Assembly (NCBI GenBank): GCA_902772455.1
Contig: CACYAW010000003.1
Span: forward strand, 1 to 64,000
Origin: an uncultured Bacteroidales bacterium
Lineage (GTDB): Bacteria; Bacteroidota; Bacteroidia; Bacteroidales; Muribaculaceae
Direction: 5' to 3'
Length of the DNA: 64,000 nucleotides
The notes beneath the pieces are model-generated. The model ran no database searches. It was not told the origin of the DNA and worked only from the letters and a program-made list of their open reading frames with translations. Shown in pieces: positions 53,158-61,054 of the stretch; within the stretch, counting starts at the first letter, position 1; each line of letters opens with the position of its first letter. The translations under genes were made by a program, and so were the position numbers.

Positions 53158-53802
53158 TCAAGCCAAAATCTTTTCGGCCATGCTGCGTCCGGCATCAAAT
53201 GCCCTTTGCAGGTCTTCCTCCCAATGGGTGTCGCGGTATTGGCGTTTAGCTTCCTCCGAGAATCCTGCCAACTCAAAGCGGCTGTAGTCCTTCACCTGAT
53301 AGGTGTTGTAGGCAATCAGGCGCTCGGGTTGTCCAAGGGCGGAGGCAATGCAATACTCCATCGAGCCGTAATGCTGGCTGTTGTTGCGCTCGGGTGTTCC
53401 GTTCATGGTCTCCATCAGCAGCACGGGCATCCGCTTGGGGGCAGTCATGCTGTAATCGTTATAGGAGAGCCAGGGAAATGCCAGGCGCTCCAGGAAGGTG
53501 CGCATCTGTCCCGTCACGTCGCCAAAGTAAATCGGTGAACCCATCACCAGGCCGTCTGCCTGTGCGATTTCCTCCAGGACAGGCGTCAGGGCGTCCTTGA
53601 AACGGCACACGTTGGATGCCCTGTCCTTGATTTTGCAGGCCATACACGACATGCAGCCCTTGTAGTCCATGTCATAGAGGCGCACCGTCTTCACTTCGAT
53701 CTGGCCGCCGAGCGATTGGGCCCCATCAGCAAAATGTTGCAGCATTTTGGCGGTGTTCATCGCCTTGCGAGGCCCACCGTCAATGATTATGATTTTTTTC
53801 AT
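53158..53802 (-). CDS. NADPH-dependent FMN reductase-fold flavoprotein
   Basis: The 214-residue protein has the flavodoxin-like fold of the iron-sulfur flavoprotein/NADPH-dependent FMN reductase group. The phosphate-binding loop is IIDGGPRKAMNTAKML (5-20), the cysteine-rich CMSCMACK (about 50-57) resembles the compact cluster motif of iron-sulfur flavoproteins, and MGSPIYFGDVTGQMRTFLER is the flavin-binding segment. With only three nearby cysteines plus one at NVCRF, cluster binding is plausible but unproven. It lies 12 bp after the small winged-helix gene and 59 bp before araC. Confidence 0.88.
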   Translation of the reverse strand: MKKIIIIDGGPRKAMNTAKMLQHFADGAQSLGGQIEVKTVRLYDMDYKGCMSCMACKIKDRASNVCRFKDALTPVLEEIAQADGLVMGSPIYFGDVTGQMRTFLERLAFPWLSYNDYSMTAPKRMPVLLMETMNGTPERNNSQHYGSMEYCIASALGQPERLIAYNTYQVKDYSRFELAGFSEEAKRQYRDTHWEEDLQRAFDAGRSMAEKILA

Positions 53803-53814
53803 CTCCTTAAGTGC

Positions 53815-53988
53815 CTAATTAGCCGGTTCCCACTTGCAGCGGACGGGCGACACGATGGCACCCTCCTTCTTCAGTTCGGCAAAAGCCTTGTCCACTTCCT
53901 TGCGGTCGGCACCCAGTGCCTTAGTCACGTCACCTGCCGAAACCGGCTTGCCGGCCTCGCGCATTGCCTTTAATACCTGTTCTTTCAT
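53815..53988 (-). CDS. Very small winged-helix-like protein
   Basis: This 57-residue protein starts at the ATG at 53988 (MKEQVLKAMREAGKPVSAGD). It reads as a minimal winged helix-turn-helix: helix 1 (VLKAMREAG), a turn and helix 2 (SAGDVTKALG), recognition helix (DRKEVDKAFAELKKEG) and a short wing (AIVSPVRCKWEP). It could bind DNA as a dimer and control the adjacent reductase genes. A frame extending upstream to 54099 crosses the promoter-like sequence and is not conserved in character. It has no signal peptide. Confidence 0.75.
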   Translation of the reverse strand: MKEQVLKAMREAGKPVSAGDVTKALGADRKEVDKAFAELKKEGAIVSPVRCKWEPAN

Positions 53989-54028
53989 AAAAAAGCTCTC
54001 TATAATTAATGATAATCTAAAACCGTTG

Positions 54029-54036
54029 CAAATATA
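54029..54036 (-). promoter_or_regulatory. -7 element of the winged-helix/FMN reductase genes
   Basis: The minus strand reads TATATTTG, matching TAnnTTTG, 41 bp before the winged-helix start. No TTTG is found at the usual distance. Confidence 0.55.
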
Positions 54037-54218
54037 CAACAAACTATCGGGAAATGCCACCCAGTTAAGCACAAAAAATGCGACAAAACACACAATCACT
54101 CAAAAGCCCGTCCATAACATCAATCAGTAATTCAATCCGTAAGATTCATGTCATTTTAATGATTTTCCGCCCGATATTGCTAATTTTTGTTAATTACTGG
54201 CTGTTTTTCGTGAATTTA

Positions 54219-54251
54219 TTTGGTAGAAAAAAACAATTGGCTTTAAATTTG
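54219..54251 (+). promoter_or_regulatory. Consensus promoter of an orphan small transcript
   Basis: TTTG (54219-54222), a 21-nt spacer and TAAATTTG (54244-54251) match the Bacteroides consensus. Transcription should start near 54257. Confidence 0.8.
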
Positions 54252-54262
54252 CAATGGTTTTC

Positions 54263-54358
54263 ATGGTATTAGTTTTTAAGATTGTGAGAATCGATTGTCG
54301 CGAGACAGGTAGATTTTCAATATGTTTAAGGTTTATGTTAATGGTATTAGAAGGTTAA
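54263..54358 (+). CDS. Possible 31-residue small protein
   Basis: An ATG about 6 nt after the predicted transcription start opens a 31-codon frame (MVLVFKIVRIDCRETGRFSI at its start, then a hydrophobic end LRFMLMVLEG) that stops 8 nt before the terminator stem. The frame therefore fills almost the whole transcript. The composition is hydrophobic and basic. The leader is too short for a normal ribosome site, so translation is uncertain. Confidence 0.35.
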   Translation: MVLVFKIVRIDCRETGRFSICLRFMLMVLEG

Positions 54359-54365
54359 TTAGTTA

Positions 54366-54405
54366 AAACAAGTCCTTGACGTCGAGTCAGGGGCTTGTGT
54401 TTTTT
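54366..54405 (+). terminator. Rho-independent terminator of the orphan transcript
   Basis: CAAGTCCTTGAC (54369-54380) and GTCAGGGGCTTG (54386-54397) pair over 12 positions with two wobbles and a 5-nt loop, followed by TGTTTTTT. Confidence 0.88.
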
Positions 54406-54484
54406 GAGAGACCATAACAACAATCACCCCCTTTGCCACCCGACGCCAATTGTGAGAACTCGTCGATGCCGAGTTCAAGTCATC

Positions 54485-54526
54485 AAAAAAAGCGGTCGCA
54501 GGGCGTGAATCATTGCCCTGCGACCG
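54485..54526 (-). terminator. Rho-independent terminator of the OmpA-like gene
   Basis: CGGTCGCAGGGC (54493-54504) and GCCCTGCGACCG (54515-54526) form a perfect 12-bp stem. On the minus strand it is followed by CTTTTTTTGATG. Confidence 0.94.
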
Positions 54527-54574
54527 TAGTCAGTAATGTTTATAAAAGTCTTACAAGCAGATCATCTGCCCTTA

Positions 54575-55429
54575 TCAATCCTCGGGAGCCTCATCGATGA
54601 GTTCAAGGAACTCCTCAAGCTTGGGAGTGATGATGATCTGGGTGCGGCGGTTGCGCTGCTTGCCCACTGCGGTGTCGTTGCTGGCCAGCGGGTTGTACTC
54701 GCCGCGGCCGCCTGCGGTCAATCGCTTGGGATTTACGCCATAGTCGTTTTGCAAGGCTTGAACCACCGATGAAGCGCGCAGGCACGAGAGGTCCCAGTTG
54801 TTGCGGATGTTCTCACGATAGATGGGGACATTGTCGGTATTACCCTCGATGAGCACATCATAGTCCTCATAGTCGTTGATGATCTTCGCAATCTTGGACA
54901 ATGTCTCGGCAGCACGTTCATTGATCTCATATGAGCCACTCTTGTAGAGCATGTTATCGGCCAGCGAGATATAAACCACGCCCTTGAGAACCTGCACGTC
55001 AACATCCTTGAGTTCCTCTTTAGATAATGAGCGCGTCAGTTTGTTGGTCAAAGCCAGATTGAGAGAATCGCTCTTCGTCTTCAAATCTGTCAAGTGACGG
55101 ATATACTGGTTGCTCTCATTGATCTGGTCCACAAGCTTCTCGATAGATACATTGCTCTGACTCGAATTAACAAGGCTCTTGTCCAGGGATTGCTGCAAAC
55201 GGGCATAGGCAGCCTTGGACTCCTTTAACTGCTCTTCGAGTGACGACACACGCACATTGGCGGCAGCGAGTTGCTCTTTTGCCTCCTGGTAACTGATGTT
55301 CAATTCCTTATGCGTCTGGAAAAGAGCTTGACTGCGTTGTCTGCAATCTTCCAAATCCTTCTTGCTGGCACAACTGCTCACGAGCAAGAGACCTGCCAGC
55401 ATGGTCATCATTAAAATACTCTTCTTCAT
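54575..55429 (-). CDS. OmpA/MotB-domain lipoprotein with coiled coil
   Basis: The 284-residue protein has a lipoprotein signal peptide (ending LLVSSC, cysteine about 20). A coiled coil follows (about 25-125, heptads in VRVSSLEEQLKESKAAYARL), then a C-terminal OmpA domain (about 150-275), with IEGNTDNVPI as the peptidoglycan-binding loop and NDTAVGKQRNRRTQIII as the family's closing motif. It should link the outer membrane or its lipid anchor to peptidoglycan, similar to Pal/YiaD-type proteins. I chose the ATG at 55429 (MKKSILMM), four codons inside a longer frame. It has its own terminator and a TAATTTTG -7 element 43-50 bp upstream. Confidence 0.9.
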   Translation of the reverse strand: MKKSILMMTMLAGLLLVSSCASKKDLEDCRQRSQALFQTHKELNISYQEAKEQLAAANVRVSSLEEQLKESKAAYARLQQSLDKSLVNSSQSNVSIEKLVDQINESNQYIRHLTDLKTKSDSLNLALTNKLTRSLSKEELKDVDVQVLKGVVYISLADNMLYKSGSYEINERAAETLSKIAKIINDYEDYDVLIEGNTDNVPIYRENIRNNWDLSCLRASSVVQALQNDYGVNPKRLTAGGRGEYNPLASNDTAVGKQRNRRTQIIITPKLEEFLELIDEAPED

Positions 55430-55471
55430 ATCAGTAATCATATTATAATGTTATGTACACTTTAATTGCTG

Positions 55472-55479
55472 CAAAATTA
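55472..55479 (-). promoter_or_regulatory. -7 element of the OmpA-like gene
   Basis: The minus strand reads TAATTTTG. The nearest -33 candidate (ATTG at about 21 nt) differs from TTTG in one position. Confidence 0.6.
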
Positions 55480-55667
55480 TATAATTAGACGTGGAATAAG
55501 CAATAATGTTGCATCTGTTTATTTGATTTAACCAAATTCAGTAGATTCTTACGACTTTTTCACACTTTTGGGCCACAACATCAGCCTAACGTCATAACCG
55601 AGAAGAAAAAATCATGTTTTTTATTGAGAAAAACGGCAGATGTGGCATATATAGCCAAAAAAATAAC

Positions 55668-55675
55668 TAACTTTG
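55668..55675 (+). promoter_or_regulatory. -7 element of the dCMP deaminase gene
   Basis: TAACTTTG matches TAnnTTTG and lies 20 bp before the start codon. The upstream -33 region is a poor match. Confidence 0.6.
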
Positions 55676-55694
55676 CCAATTAAAACCAAAGCTA

Positions 55695-56213
55695 ATGGAC
55701 GCACGCGAGAAAAAACAGATGCTACTCGACTCCAGATACCTGCGCATGACGCAGATCTGGGCCGAAAATTCCTATTGCCGCCGCCGTCAGGTGGGGGCTC
55801 TGCTCGTCAAGGACAAGATGATCATCAGCGACGGCTACAACGGCACACCGTCAGGTTTCGAGAACGTGTGTGAGGAGGATGACCATACCAAGCCCTATGT
55901 CCTTCATGCCGAGGCCAATGCCATTACCAAGGTAGCCCGGAGCAATAACAGCAGCGATGGCGCTACATTATACATCACCACATCGCCTTGCATGGAATGC
56001 AGCAAGCTCATCATTCAGGCAGGCATCAGGCGCGTGGTATTTGGCGAGTATTACCGCATGCATGACGGTGTGGACCTGTTGTGCCGTGCCGGCATCGAGG
56101 TTGTCCACCTGTGGCAGTATGACGGTGAATACCACCCGGTGCAGCTCACAAGCGATACCAGCGAATCCCATTATCAGGAAGTAGAAAAACTTTTATCAAC
56201 CCAGTCACAATAA
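55695..56213 (+). CDS. dCMP/cytidine deaminase-family protein
   Basis: dCMP deaminase converts dCMP to dUMP, supplying thymidylate synthesis. The 172-residue cytosolic protein has the zinc-binding HAEANAI (His about 75, catalytic Glu) and PCMEC (about 102-106) motifs, the substrate-side VGALLVKDKMIISDGYNGTPSG and a DHTKPYVL segment preceding HAE, as in dCMP deaminases and ComEB-like proteins. The extended C-terminal helix is also typical. It lies 28 bp before the first S41 protease and probably heads that operon. Confidence 0.93.
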   Translation: MDAREKKQMLLDSRYLRMTQIWAENSYCRRRQVGALLVKDKMIISDGYNGTPSGFENVCEEDDHTKPYVLHAEANAITKVARSNNSSDGATLYITTSPCMECSKLIIQAGIRRVVFGEYYRMHDGVDLLCRAGIEVVHLWQYDGEYHPVQLTSDTSESHYQEVEKLLSTQSQ

Positions 56214-56241
56214 CCTTTTATCAGGCCTTTTTCGATAAGAA

Positions 56242-57861
56242 ATGACACAGAAGTCCGCACGACAACCCATTTGGTTACCCTTGGCCATTGCCCTGGCGGT
56301 GGTGGTGGGCATCTTCATTGGCAGCCGCTTCACTAACAACAAGCCAGTGGCCGACAATGACCGCAAGCTCAATGCCATCCTCAACCTCATCGCTCAGGAT
56401 TATGTGGACACGACCAACCTGCATGACCTGATTGAGCTGAGCATTCCCGAAATCCTGAGCAAACTGGATCCCCACACGAGCTACTTCAGCTCAGAGGACC
56501 TGCAGATTGCCACCGATGACTTGAATGGCTCGTTCAGCGGCATCGGCATCTCATTTGTGTTGGTTAATGACACCATTGGTGTGGTGGAGGTCATTCCCGG
56601 TGGCCCCAGCGAAAAAGTGGGTATAATGGCTGGAGATAAAATCGTCATGATTGACGATTCGGTGGCTACAGGGTCAAAAATCACCAACGGCGAGGTGATG
56701 AAACGCCTGAGAGGAGACAAAGGCACACAGGTAAAACTGGGCATCAGGCGCCAAAACACCAACAAGCTGTTGACATTCACTGTGACGCGCGGCGATATCC
56801 CCGTCAACACAGTGGACTCCTACTATATGCTTGACAAGAACACGGGCTACATTAAAATCAACCAATTCGGCCGCCACACCTATGACGAATTCATTACCGC
56901 AATGGCCAGCCTTCAAGAAGAAGGCGCCAAGCGCTATATGATTGACCTGCGCGGCAATGGAGGCGGTTTCATGGAGATGGCAGTGCTCATGGTCAACGAA
57001 TTCCTGCCAGCCAACCAGCTGATCGTCTATACCAAGGGCCGTTACAAGCGCGATGACAGCGAGGCCTGGAGTGATGGTAACGGAGCTTTCCAGGATGCCG
57101 AGGTGGCTGTTCTCATCGATGAGTTCAGTGCCAGTGCAAGCGAAGTGTTTGCCGGAGCGTTGCAGGACAACGACCGCGGTTTGATTGTAGGATGCCGGTC
57201 GTTTGGCAAGGGATTGGTTCAAAAGGAGTTTGTGCTGCCTGACAGCAGCGCTATCCGCCTGACTACAGCCCGTTACTACACCCCCAGTGGCCGCTGCATC
57301 CAGAAGGATTACAAGGATGGGGTGCTTGACTACGAAAAAGAGCTGGTGGACAGATATATGCACGGCGAGCTTTATAGCCGCGACAGCATGAAGATTGACA
57401 AGAGCCAAGTGTTTACCACCGTGTATGGCCGCACCGTGTATGGCGGCGGAGGCATTGTGCCTGACATCTTTGTGCCCCGCGACACTGCCGGCATCACCAG
57501 CTATTACATCGAGGTGGCCAATGCCGGTCTTCTGCAGCGTTATGCCTTCACCTACTGCAACAACAACCGGGCATCGCTCAACAAGATGGAAGATTACAAG
57601 CAGTTCCTGCGCATGGCCCCCAGCGACGACGCATTGATTAAGGATTTTGCCGACTATGCTTCCCGTAACGGCATAGCACCTCGCTGGTACTACATCAACC
57701 AGTCCCATGACGTCATTGTGACGAACCTGAAGGCGTTGATTGCCCGTGACATCTTCGGCAACCAGGCCTTCTACCCTATCCTGAACCGCAACGACAAGAC
57801 GGTGCAAGAGGCTCTCAAAGCCTTGAACAAGCACAAAGCCGCCTTCCCCATCACAGAATGA
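56242..57861 (+). CDS. CtpA-like S41 peptidase, copy 1
   Basis: Carboxy-terminal processing proteases trim or degrade periplasmic proteins using a Ser-Lys dyad. The 539-residue protein has an N-terminal membrane anchor (about 12-30), the helical cap with LSKLDPHTSYFS (about 73-84), a PDZ domain (about 90-175; GGPSEKVGIMAGDKIVMIDD) and the S41 catalytic domain with RGNGGGFMEMA, the Ser motif EFSASASEVFAGALQDNDRG and the Lys motif GRSFGKGLVQ-like (here CRSFGKGLVQK). The C-terminal region after GGGGIVPDIFVPRD extends about 130 residues. A closely similar gene follows 17 bp downstream. Confidence 0.95.
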   Translation: MTQKSARQPIWLPLAIALAVVVGIFIGSRFTNNKPVADNDRKLNAILNLIAQDYVDTTNLHDLIELSIPEILSKLDPHTSYFSSEDLQIATDDLNGSFSGIGISFVLVNDTIGVVEVIPGGPSEKVGIMAGDKIVMIDDSVATGSKITNGEVMKRLRGDKGTQVKLGIRRQNTNKLLTFTVTRGDIPVNTVDSYYMLDKNTGYIKINQFGRHTYDEFITAMASLQEEGAKRYMIDLRGNGGGFMEMAVLMVNEFLPANQLIVYTKGRYKRDDSEAWSDGNGAFQDAEVAVLIDEFSASASEVFAGALQDNDRGLIVGCRSFGKGLVQKEFVLPDSSAIRLTTARYYTPSGRCIQKDYKDGVLDYEKELVDRYMHGELYSRDSMKIDKSQVFTTVYGRTVYGGGGIVPDIFVPRDTAGITSYYIEVANAGLLQRYAFTYCNNNRASLNKMEDYKQFLRMAPSDDALIKDFADYASRNGIAPRWYYINQSHDVIVTNLKALIARDIFGNQAFYPILNRNDKTVQEALKALNKHKAAFPITE

Positions 57862-57878
57862 GGCCTTAACGATTGAAC

Positions 57879-59498
57879 ATGAGAAGGAACCTGCCCATTT
57901 GGTTAACCATTGCCATCGCTTTGATCGCGTTTGCAACAGGATTATTCATTGACCGTCATTACCTGAATTCCGCACCCGGACCCGAAAACGGCGACAGCAA
58001 AGTCAAAACCATTCTTGACCTTATTGCTCAAGAATATGTGGACACCGTGAATCCTGATGCCCTCATGGAGAAGAGCATCCCTTTCATCCTGAGAGGACTT
58101 GACCCTCACACCAGTTATTTTGATCCCCAAAATTCCAAGATCACTCGAGATTATCCCGATGGGGTCATTCCTGACATCGGCGCTGTCCTCATCGTCATCA
58201 ACGACTCGCTCCATGTTGAATGTATTGTTCCCGCAGGTCCAAGCGATATAGCGGGTATCCTGCCTGGTGACTGTATCGTGAAGATTGACGGACAGCCAAC
58301 CGCCAAAATCAAGAAATCCTCAGGCGAGGTCTTCAAGCTCTTAACCGGACCCAATGGGAGCAAGCTCACATTGAGCGTTCAACGCCATGGCTATCCCAAA
58401 ATCCTAGACTTCACAGTGACTCGCAACAGGATCGTGAAGAAAACCCTTGATTCCCACTACATGATTGACATGAACACGGGATATGTCAAGGTCAACCAGT
58501 TTGAGCGCAACACCTATCAGGAATTTGTGGAGGCATTAACCCAGCTGCAAGCCCAAGGCGCCAAGCGCTTCTTGATTGACCTGAGAGGCAATGGCGGAGG
58601 TTATATGGAAATTGCGGTGCTCATGGCCAACGAGTTCCTGCCGTCACGACAACCCATCGTTTCCACACGCGGCAGGCGCAAGCATTACAATCAGTCGATC
58701 AAAAGTGACGGAAAAGGAGCATTCCAGAATATCGAGCTCGCAGTCCTTATCGACGAGTACAGCGCCAGCGCCAGCGAGATTTTTGCAGGTGCCCTCCAGG
58801 ATAATGACCGTGCCCTTATCGTGGGTCGTCGCTCCTTTGGCAAGGGTTTGGTGCAAAAAGACTTCATCCTTCCCGACAGCAGTATCATCCGACTCGCCGT
58901 AGCCCGCTACTACACCCCAAGCGGCCGTTGCATCCAGAAGGAATACAAAGGATATGACCTCGATCAATATATCGTGGAGCTGTTGGAACGATACAAGCAC
59001 GGAGAAGCCTACAGCCGAGACAGTATCCAGATTGACAAGAGCCAGAAATACGCCACAGCCCACGGCCGCACGGTGTATGGCGGTGGCGGCATCATCCCCG
59101 ACATCTTTGTCGCACGCGACACTTCGGGAATCACCAATTACTACATTGATGTGGAAAATACGGGCCTGTTACAACGCTTTGCCTTCACCTATTGTGAGAA
59201 AAACCGCAAGACTCTTGAACAGATGAGCGACTACAAGCAGTTCTTGCGAACGACGCCGATCGATAATTACATCATTAAAGAATTTGCTGAATTTGCCGCA
59301 AAAAGCGGCATCGTTCCACGATGGTACTATATCAACAAGTCCCGTGACCTGATTTTGACCAAGATTAAGGCAATTATCGCTCACGATATCTTTGGTCCAG
59401 AGGCCTATTCGTCAATCGTTAACCGCAATGACAAGACCGTTCAGACAGCCCTCAAGGCATTAAGCCGCCACAAGGCCGCATTTCCCATCACCGACTAA
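57879..59498 (+). CDS. CtpA-like S41 peptidase, copy 2
   Basis: This 539-residue paralogue has the same length and architecture as the preceding gene: N-terminal anchor (about 5-22), LDPHTSYFD, a PDZ domain, RGNGGGYMEIA, the Ser motif EYSASASEIFAGALQDNDRA and the Lys motif RRSFGKGLVQK. Both catalytic residues are kept. The PDZ region is clearly more diverged than the protease core (PSDIAGILPGDCIVKIDG against PSEKVGIMAGDKIVMIDD), and the stretch before it (ITRDYPDGVIPDIGAVLIVI) differs most. This suggests that substrate recognition, not catalysis, has changed. The ATG at 57879 is preferred to an in-frame TTG at 57873. Confidence 0.95.
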   Translation: MRRNLPIWLTIAIALIAFATGLFIDRHYLNSAPGPENGDSKVKTILDLIAQEYVDTVNPDALMEKSIPFILRGLDPHTSYFDPQNSKITRDYPDGVIPDIGAVLIVINDSLHVECIVPAGPSDIAGILPGDCIVKIDGQPTAKIKKSSGEVFKLLTGPNGSKLTLSVQRHGYPKILDFTVTRNRIVKKTLDSHYMIDMNTGYVKVNQFERNTYQEFVEALTQLQAQGAKRFLIDLRGNGGGYMEIAVLMANEFLPSRQPIVSTRGRRKHYNQSIKSDGKGAFQNIELAVLIDEYSASASEIFAGALQDNDRALIVGRRSFGKGLVQKDFILPDSSIIRLAVARYYTPSGRCIQKEYKGYDLDQYIVELLERYKHGEAYSRDSIQIDKSQKYATAHGRTVYGGGGIIPDIFVARDTSGITNYYIDVENTGLLQRFAFTYCEKNRKTLEQMSDYKQFLRTTPIDNYIIKEFAEFAAKSGIVPRWYYINKSRDLILTKIKAIIAHDIFGPEAYSSIVNRNDKTVQTALKALSRHKAAFPITD

Positions 59499-59519
59499 CC
59501 GAATCACCGATAAACGAAA

Positions 59520-59550
59520 ATGACGAGGCAGAGGTTATCTGTCTCGTCAT
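59520..59550. terminator. Bidirectional terminator between the S41 gene and the 3D-domain gene
   Basis: ATGACGAG (59520-59527) and CAGA (59529-59532) pair with TCTG (59538-59541) and CTCGTCAT (59543-59550), with one G-U between. T-rich sequence follows on the plus strand (CTTTCATTT) and on the minus strand (TTTCG). Confidence 0.88.
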
Positions 59551-59589
59551 CTTTCATTTAGAATCAGTTGGAAAGGATTCCATAAAAGT

Positions 59590-59982
59590 CTAATCTCTTT
59601 TCTTCTTGCGAATGGTGACCTGTCCGTTGCGGAAGTTGTATTTGTCACCTCTCGGAGTGAGGAAATCGATGCGTTTGCGCAAGCGCGGTCCCATCTTGTC
59701 CTTCACCACCCACTCACCATTGAGGGCGGGCGTTGACTCACTCTCCACAATAATCACGTCACCCATTTTGAAGCCATGCTGCTTGAACATGTCATGCGAG
59801 AGGGCGACCCATCGGATCTGATAGTTTTTCAACTTATCATAGTTGATCCGGTCTCCACTTGCTGTTACCCAACCAGCGCCACCCTGTCCAGGGTGATATT
59901 TGGTTGCATGCAATTTATAATCCTGCCCCACGGCAGACACAGCAATTACAACAGCAAGCGCTAAAAAAAATCGTCTTAGCAT
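59590..59982 (-). CDS. Small secreted 3D/RlpA-like double-psi beta-barrel protein
   Basis: The 130-residue protein has a signal peptide (ending AVSAVGQ, about 20) and one compact domain. The sequence ATKYHPGQGGAGWVTASGDR, then VALSHDMFKQHGFKMGDVII, then GEWVVKDKMGPRLRKRIDFL follows the 3D domain plan (conserved Asp residues near TASG, VKDKM and RIDFL). This double-psi barrel is found in MltA-type lytic transglycosylases and RlpA. A peptidoglycan-related role is the natural guess, but no catalysis can be assumed for such a short form. A consensus promoter lies directly upstream. Confidence 0.75.
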   Translation of the reverse strand: MLRRFFLALAVVIAVSAVGQDYKLHATKYHPGQGGAGWVTASGDRINYDKLKNYQIRWVALSHDMFKQHGFKMGDVIIVESESTPALNGEWVVKDKMGPRLRKRIDFLTPRGDKYNFRNGQVTIRKKKRD

Positions 59983-60008
59983 ACGTTGTTAGTAATTGGT
60001 TTGTACTG

Positions 60009-60040
60009 CAAAGGTAGAAAAAACAATTAAACTGACCAAA
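60009..60040 (-). promoter_or_regulatory. Consensus promoter of the 3D-domain gene
   Basis: On the minus strand TTTG (60037-60040), a 20-nt spacer and TACCTTTG (60009-60016) match the Bacteroides consensus, about 27 bp before the start codon. Confidence 0.85.
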
Positions 60041-60210
60041 TTTTCGAGCCATAAAGTCATCCCAGCCAAGGGCCAAGAATGCAGAAAAAGCCAGTGTTTA
60101 CGGGCGATTGCGGCATTTCTTGCTCTCGACGACAAAAATAGCGCCAACTACTGAAAAAAGGATTATTTCATGCCTTTTTCAAGATTAAGAAACAATCAGC
60201 AACAGGTACA

Positions 60211-60232
60211 AAAACCCACAGATTCCGTGGGT
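60211..60232 (-). terminator. Terminator of the Fec-type transporter operon
   Basis: ACCCAC (60214-60219) and GTGGGT (60227-60232) pair around a 7-nt loop. On the minus strand the stem is followed by TTTTGT. It lies 37 bp after the ATPase stop. Confidence 0.75.
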
Positions 60233-60268
60233 CGAAATGACTTGATTTGAACTATCATTTACTGGGAA

Positions 60269-61054
60269 TCAGAATGAGTAGTCGAGGATATTGGGATTGA
60301 AATGGATGTCACGGTTCTCAAACAGGCGGTTCATCGCCCCATCGGCTACCAATTGCTGGGTTGAGCCGGTGATGACCTGGCGGTCGGTAGTGATGAGCCA
60401 CAGTTCATCGGCGAGCATCAGCGATTGGGAAATGTCGTGGCTGGAAAGCAATACCGCCTTGCCTCGGTCATGGGCAAGGGTCTGCAACAGGCGCATCGTC
60501 TCGATGCGGCTGGCCACGTCAAGGAAGGCTGTGGGCTCGTCAAGGATGATGATGGGTGTCTGCTGTGCCAAGGCACGGGCAATCATCGCCTTTTGACGTT
60601 CACCGTCGCTCAGCGAGGCCATGTACTCATTGGCTTTGCCTATAATACCGGCATCATCCATCGCCTGTCTTACAATCTCATGGTCTTCCTCATCCAGACG
60701 CCCCAGGAACCCCATATGGGGCTGACGTCCCAAGCCTACCAACTCGGTGACGGTGAGTGCACCGGCCTGGATGCGCTCGGTGGATACGAGACCTATGAGG
60801 CGTGAACGGTCCTTCTGACTCATGTCGGCAAGGTTCCTGCCATTTATTTCGATGGTACCAGACAACGGACGCTCGTCACAGGTGAGGGCACGCAACAAGG
60901 TGGATTTGCCAGCTCCATTCTGCCCCAGCAGGGCGACCAGTTTGCCTTTCTCTAATGAGAGGTTCAATCCCTGAAGCAGAGTGACGGCGGTCTTGCCGTT
61001 GCGGTAGCCAACGGCGAGTTCATGAGTAGTATAGACGGCGTTATCGTTTTTCAT
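60269..61054 (-). CDS. FecE-type ABC transporter ATPase
   Basis: This is the ATPase of an iron-chelate/cobalamin-type importer. The 261-residue protein has Walker A GQNGAGKST, signature SLSDGERQKAMIARAL (with Asp in place of the first Gly of LSGGE, common in this family), Walker B IIILDEPTAFLD and the switch histidine in LLSSHD. The ATG overlaps the last base of the permease stop, giving tight translational coupling. The transported ligand (siderophore, haem or B12) cannot be told from the ATPase. Confidence 0.94.
   Translation of the reverse strand: MKNDNAVYTTHELAVGYRNGKTAVTLLQGLNLSLEKGKLVALLGQNGAGKSTLLRALTCDERPLSGTIEINGRNLADMSQKDRSRLIGLVSTERIQAGALTVTELVGLGRQPHMGFLGRLDEEDHEIVRQAMDDAGIIGKANEYMASLSDGERQKAMIARALAQQTPIIILDEPTAFLDVASRIETMRLLQTLAHDRGKAVLLSSHDISQSLMLADELWLITTDRQVITGSTQQLVADGAMNRLFENRDIHFNPNILDYSF

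Larger units (their letters stand above)
54258..54405 (+). ncRNA. Candidate small RNA of about 150 nt
   Basis: The region is bounded by a consensus promoter and a strong terminator and has no known gene. It carries the 10-bp direct repeat ATGGTATTAG at 54263 and 54341. It contains a 31-codon frame, so it may be a small mRNA, a regulatory RNA or both. The length is set by inferred ends, and I do not recognise an RNA family. Confidence 0.55.
53989..54574. other. Long intergenic region with a small plus-strand transcription unit
   Basis: This 586-bp gap holds a minus-strand -7 element (54029-54036), a plus-strand promoter (54219-54251), a 31-codon reading frame (54263-54358), its terminator (54366-54405), a 7-bp inverted repeat GAACTCG/CGAGTTC (54456-54476) and the terminator of the OmpA-like gene (54485-54526). 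Confidence 0.8.

Noticed and set aside
54456..54476. GAACTCG/CGAGTTC inverted repeat as a terminator or operator
   Set aside because: The stem is only 7 bp with no T-tract, it lies between two better terminators, and nothing nearby needs it.
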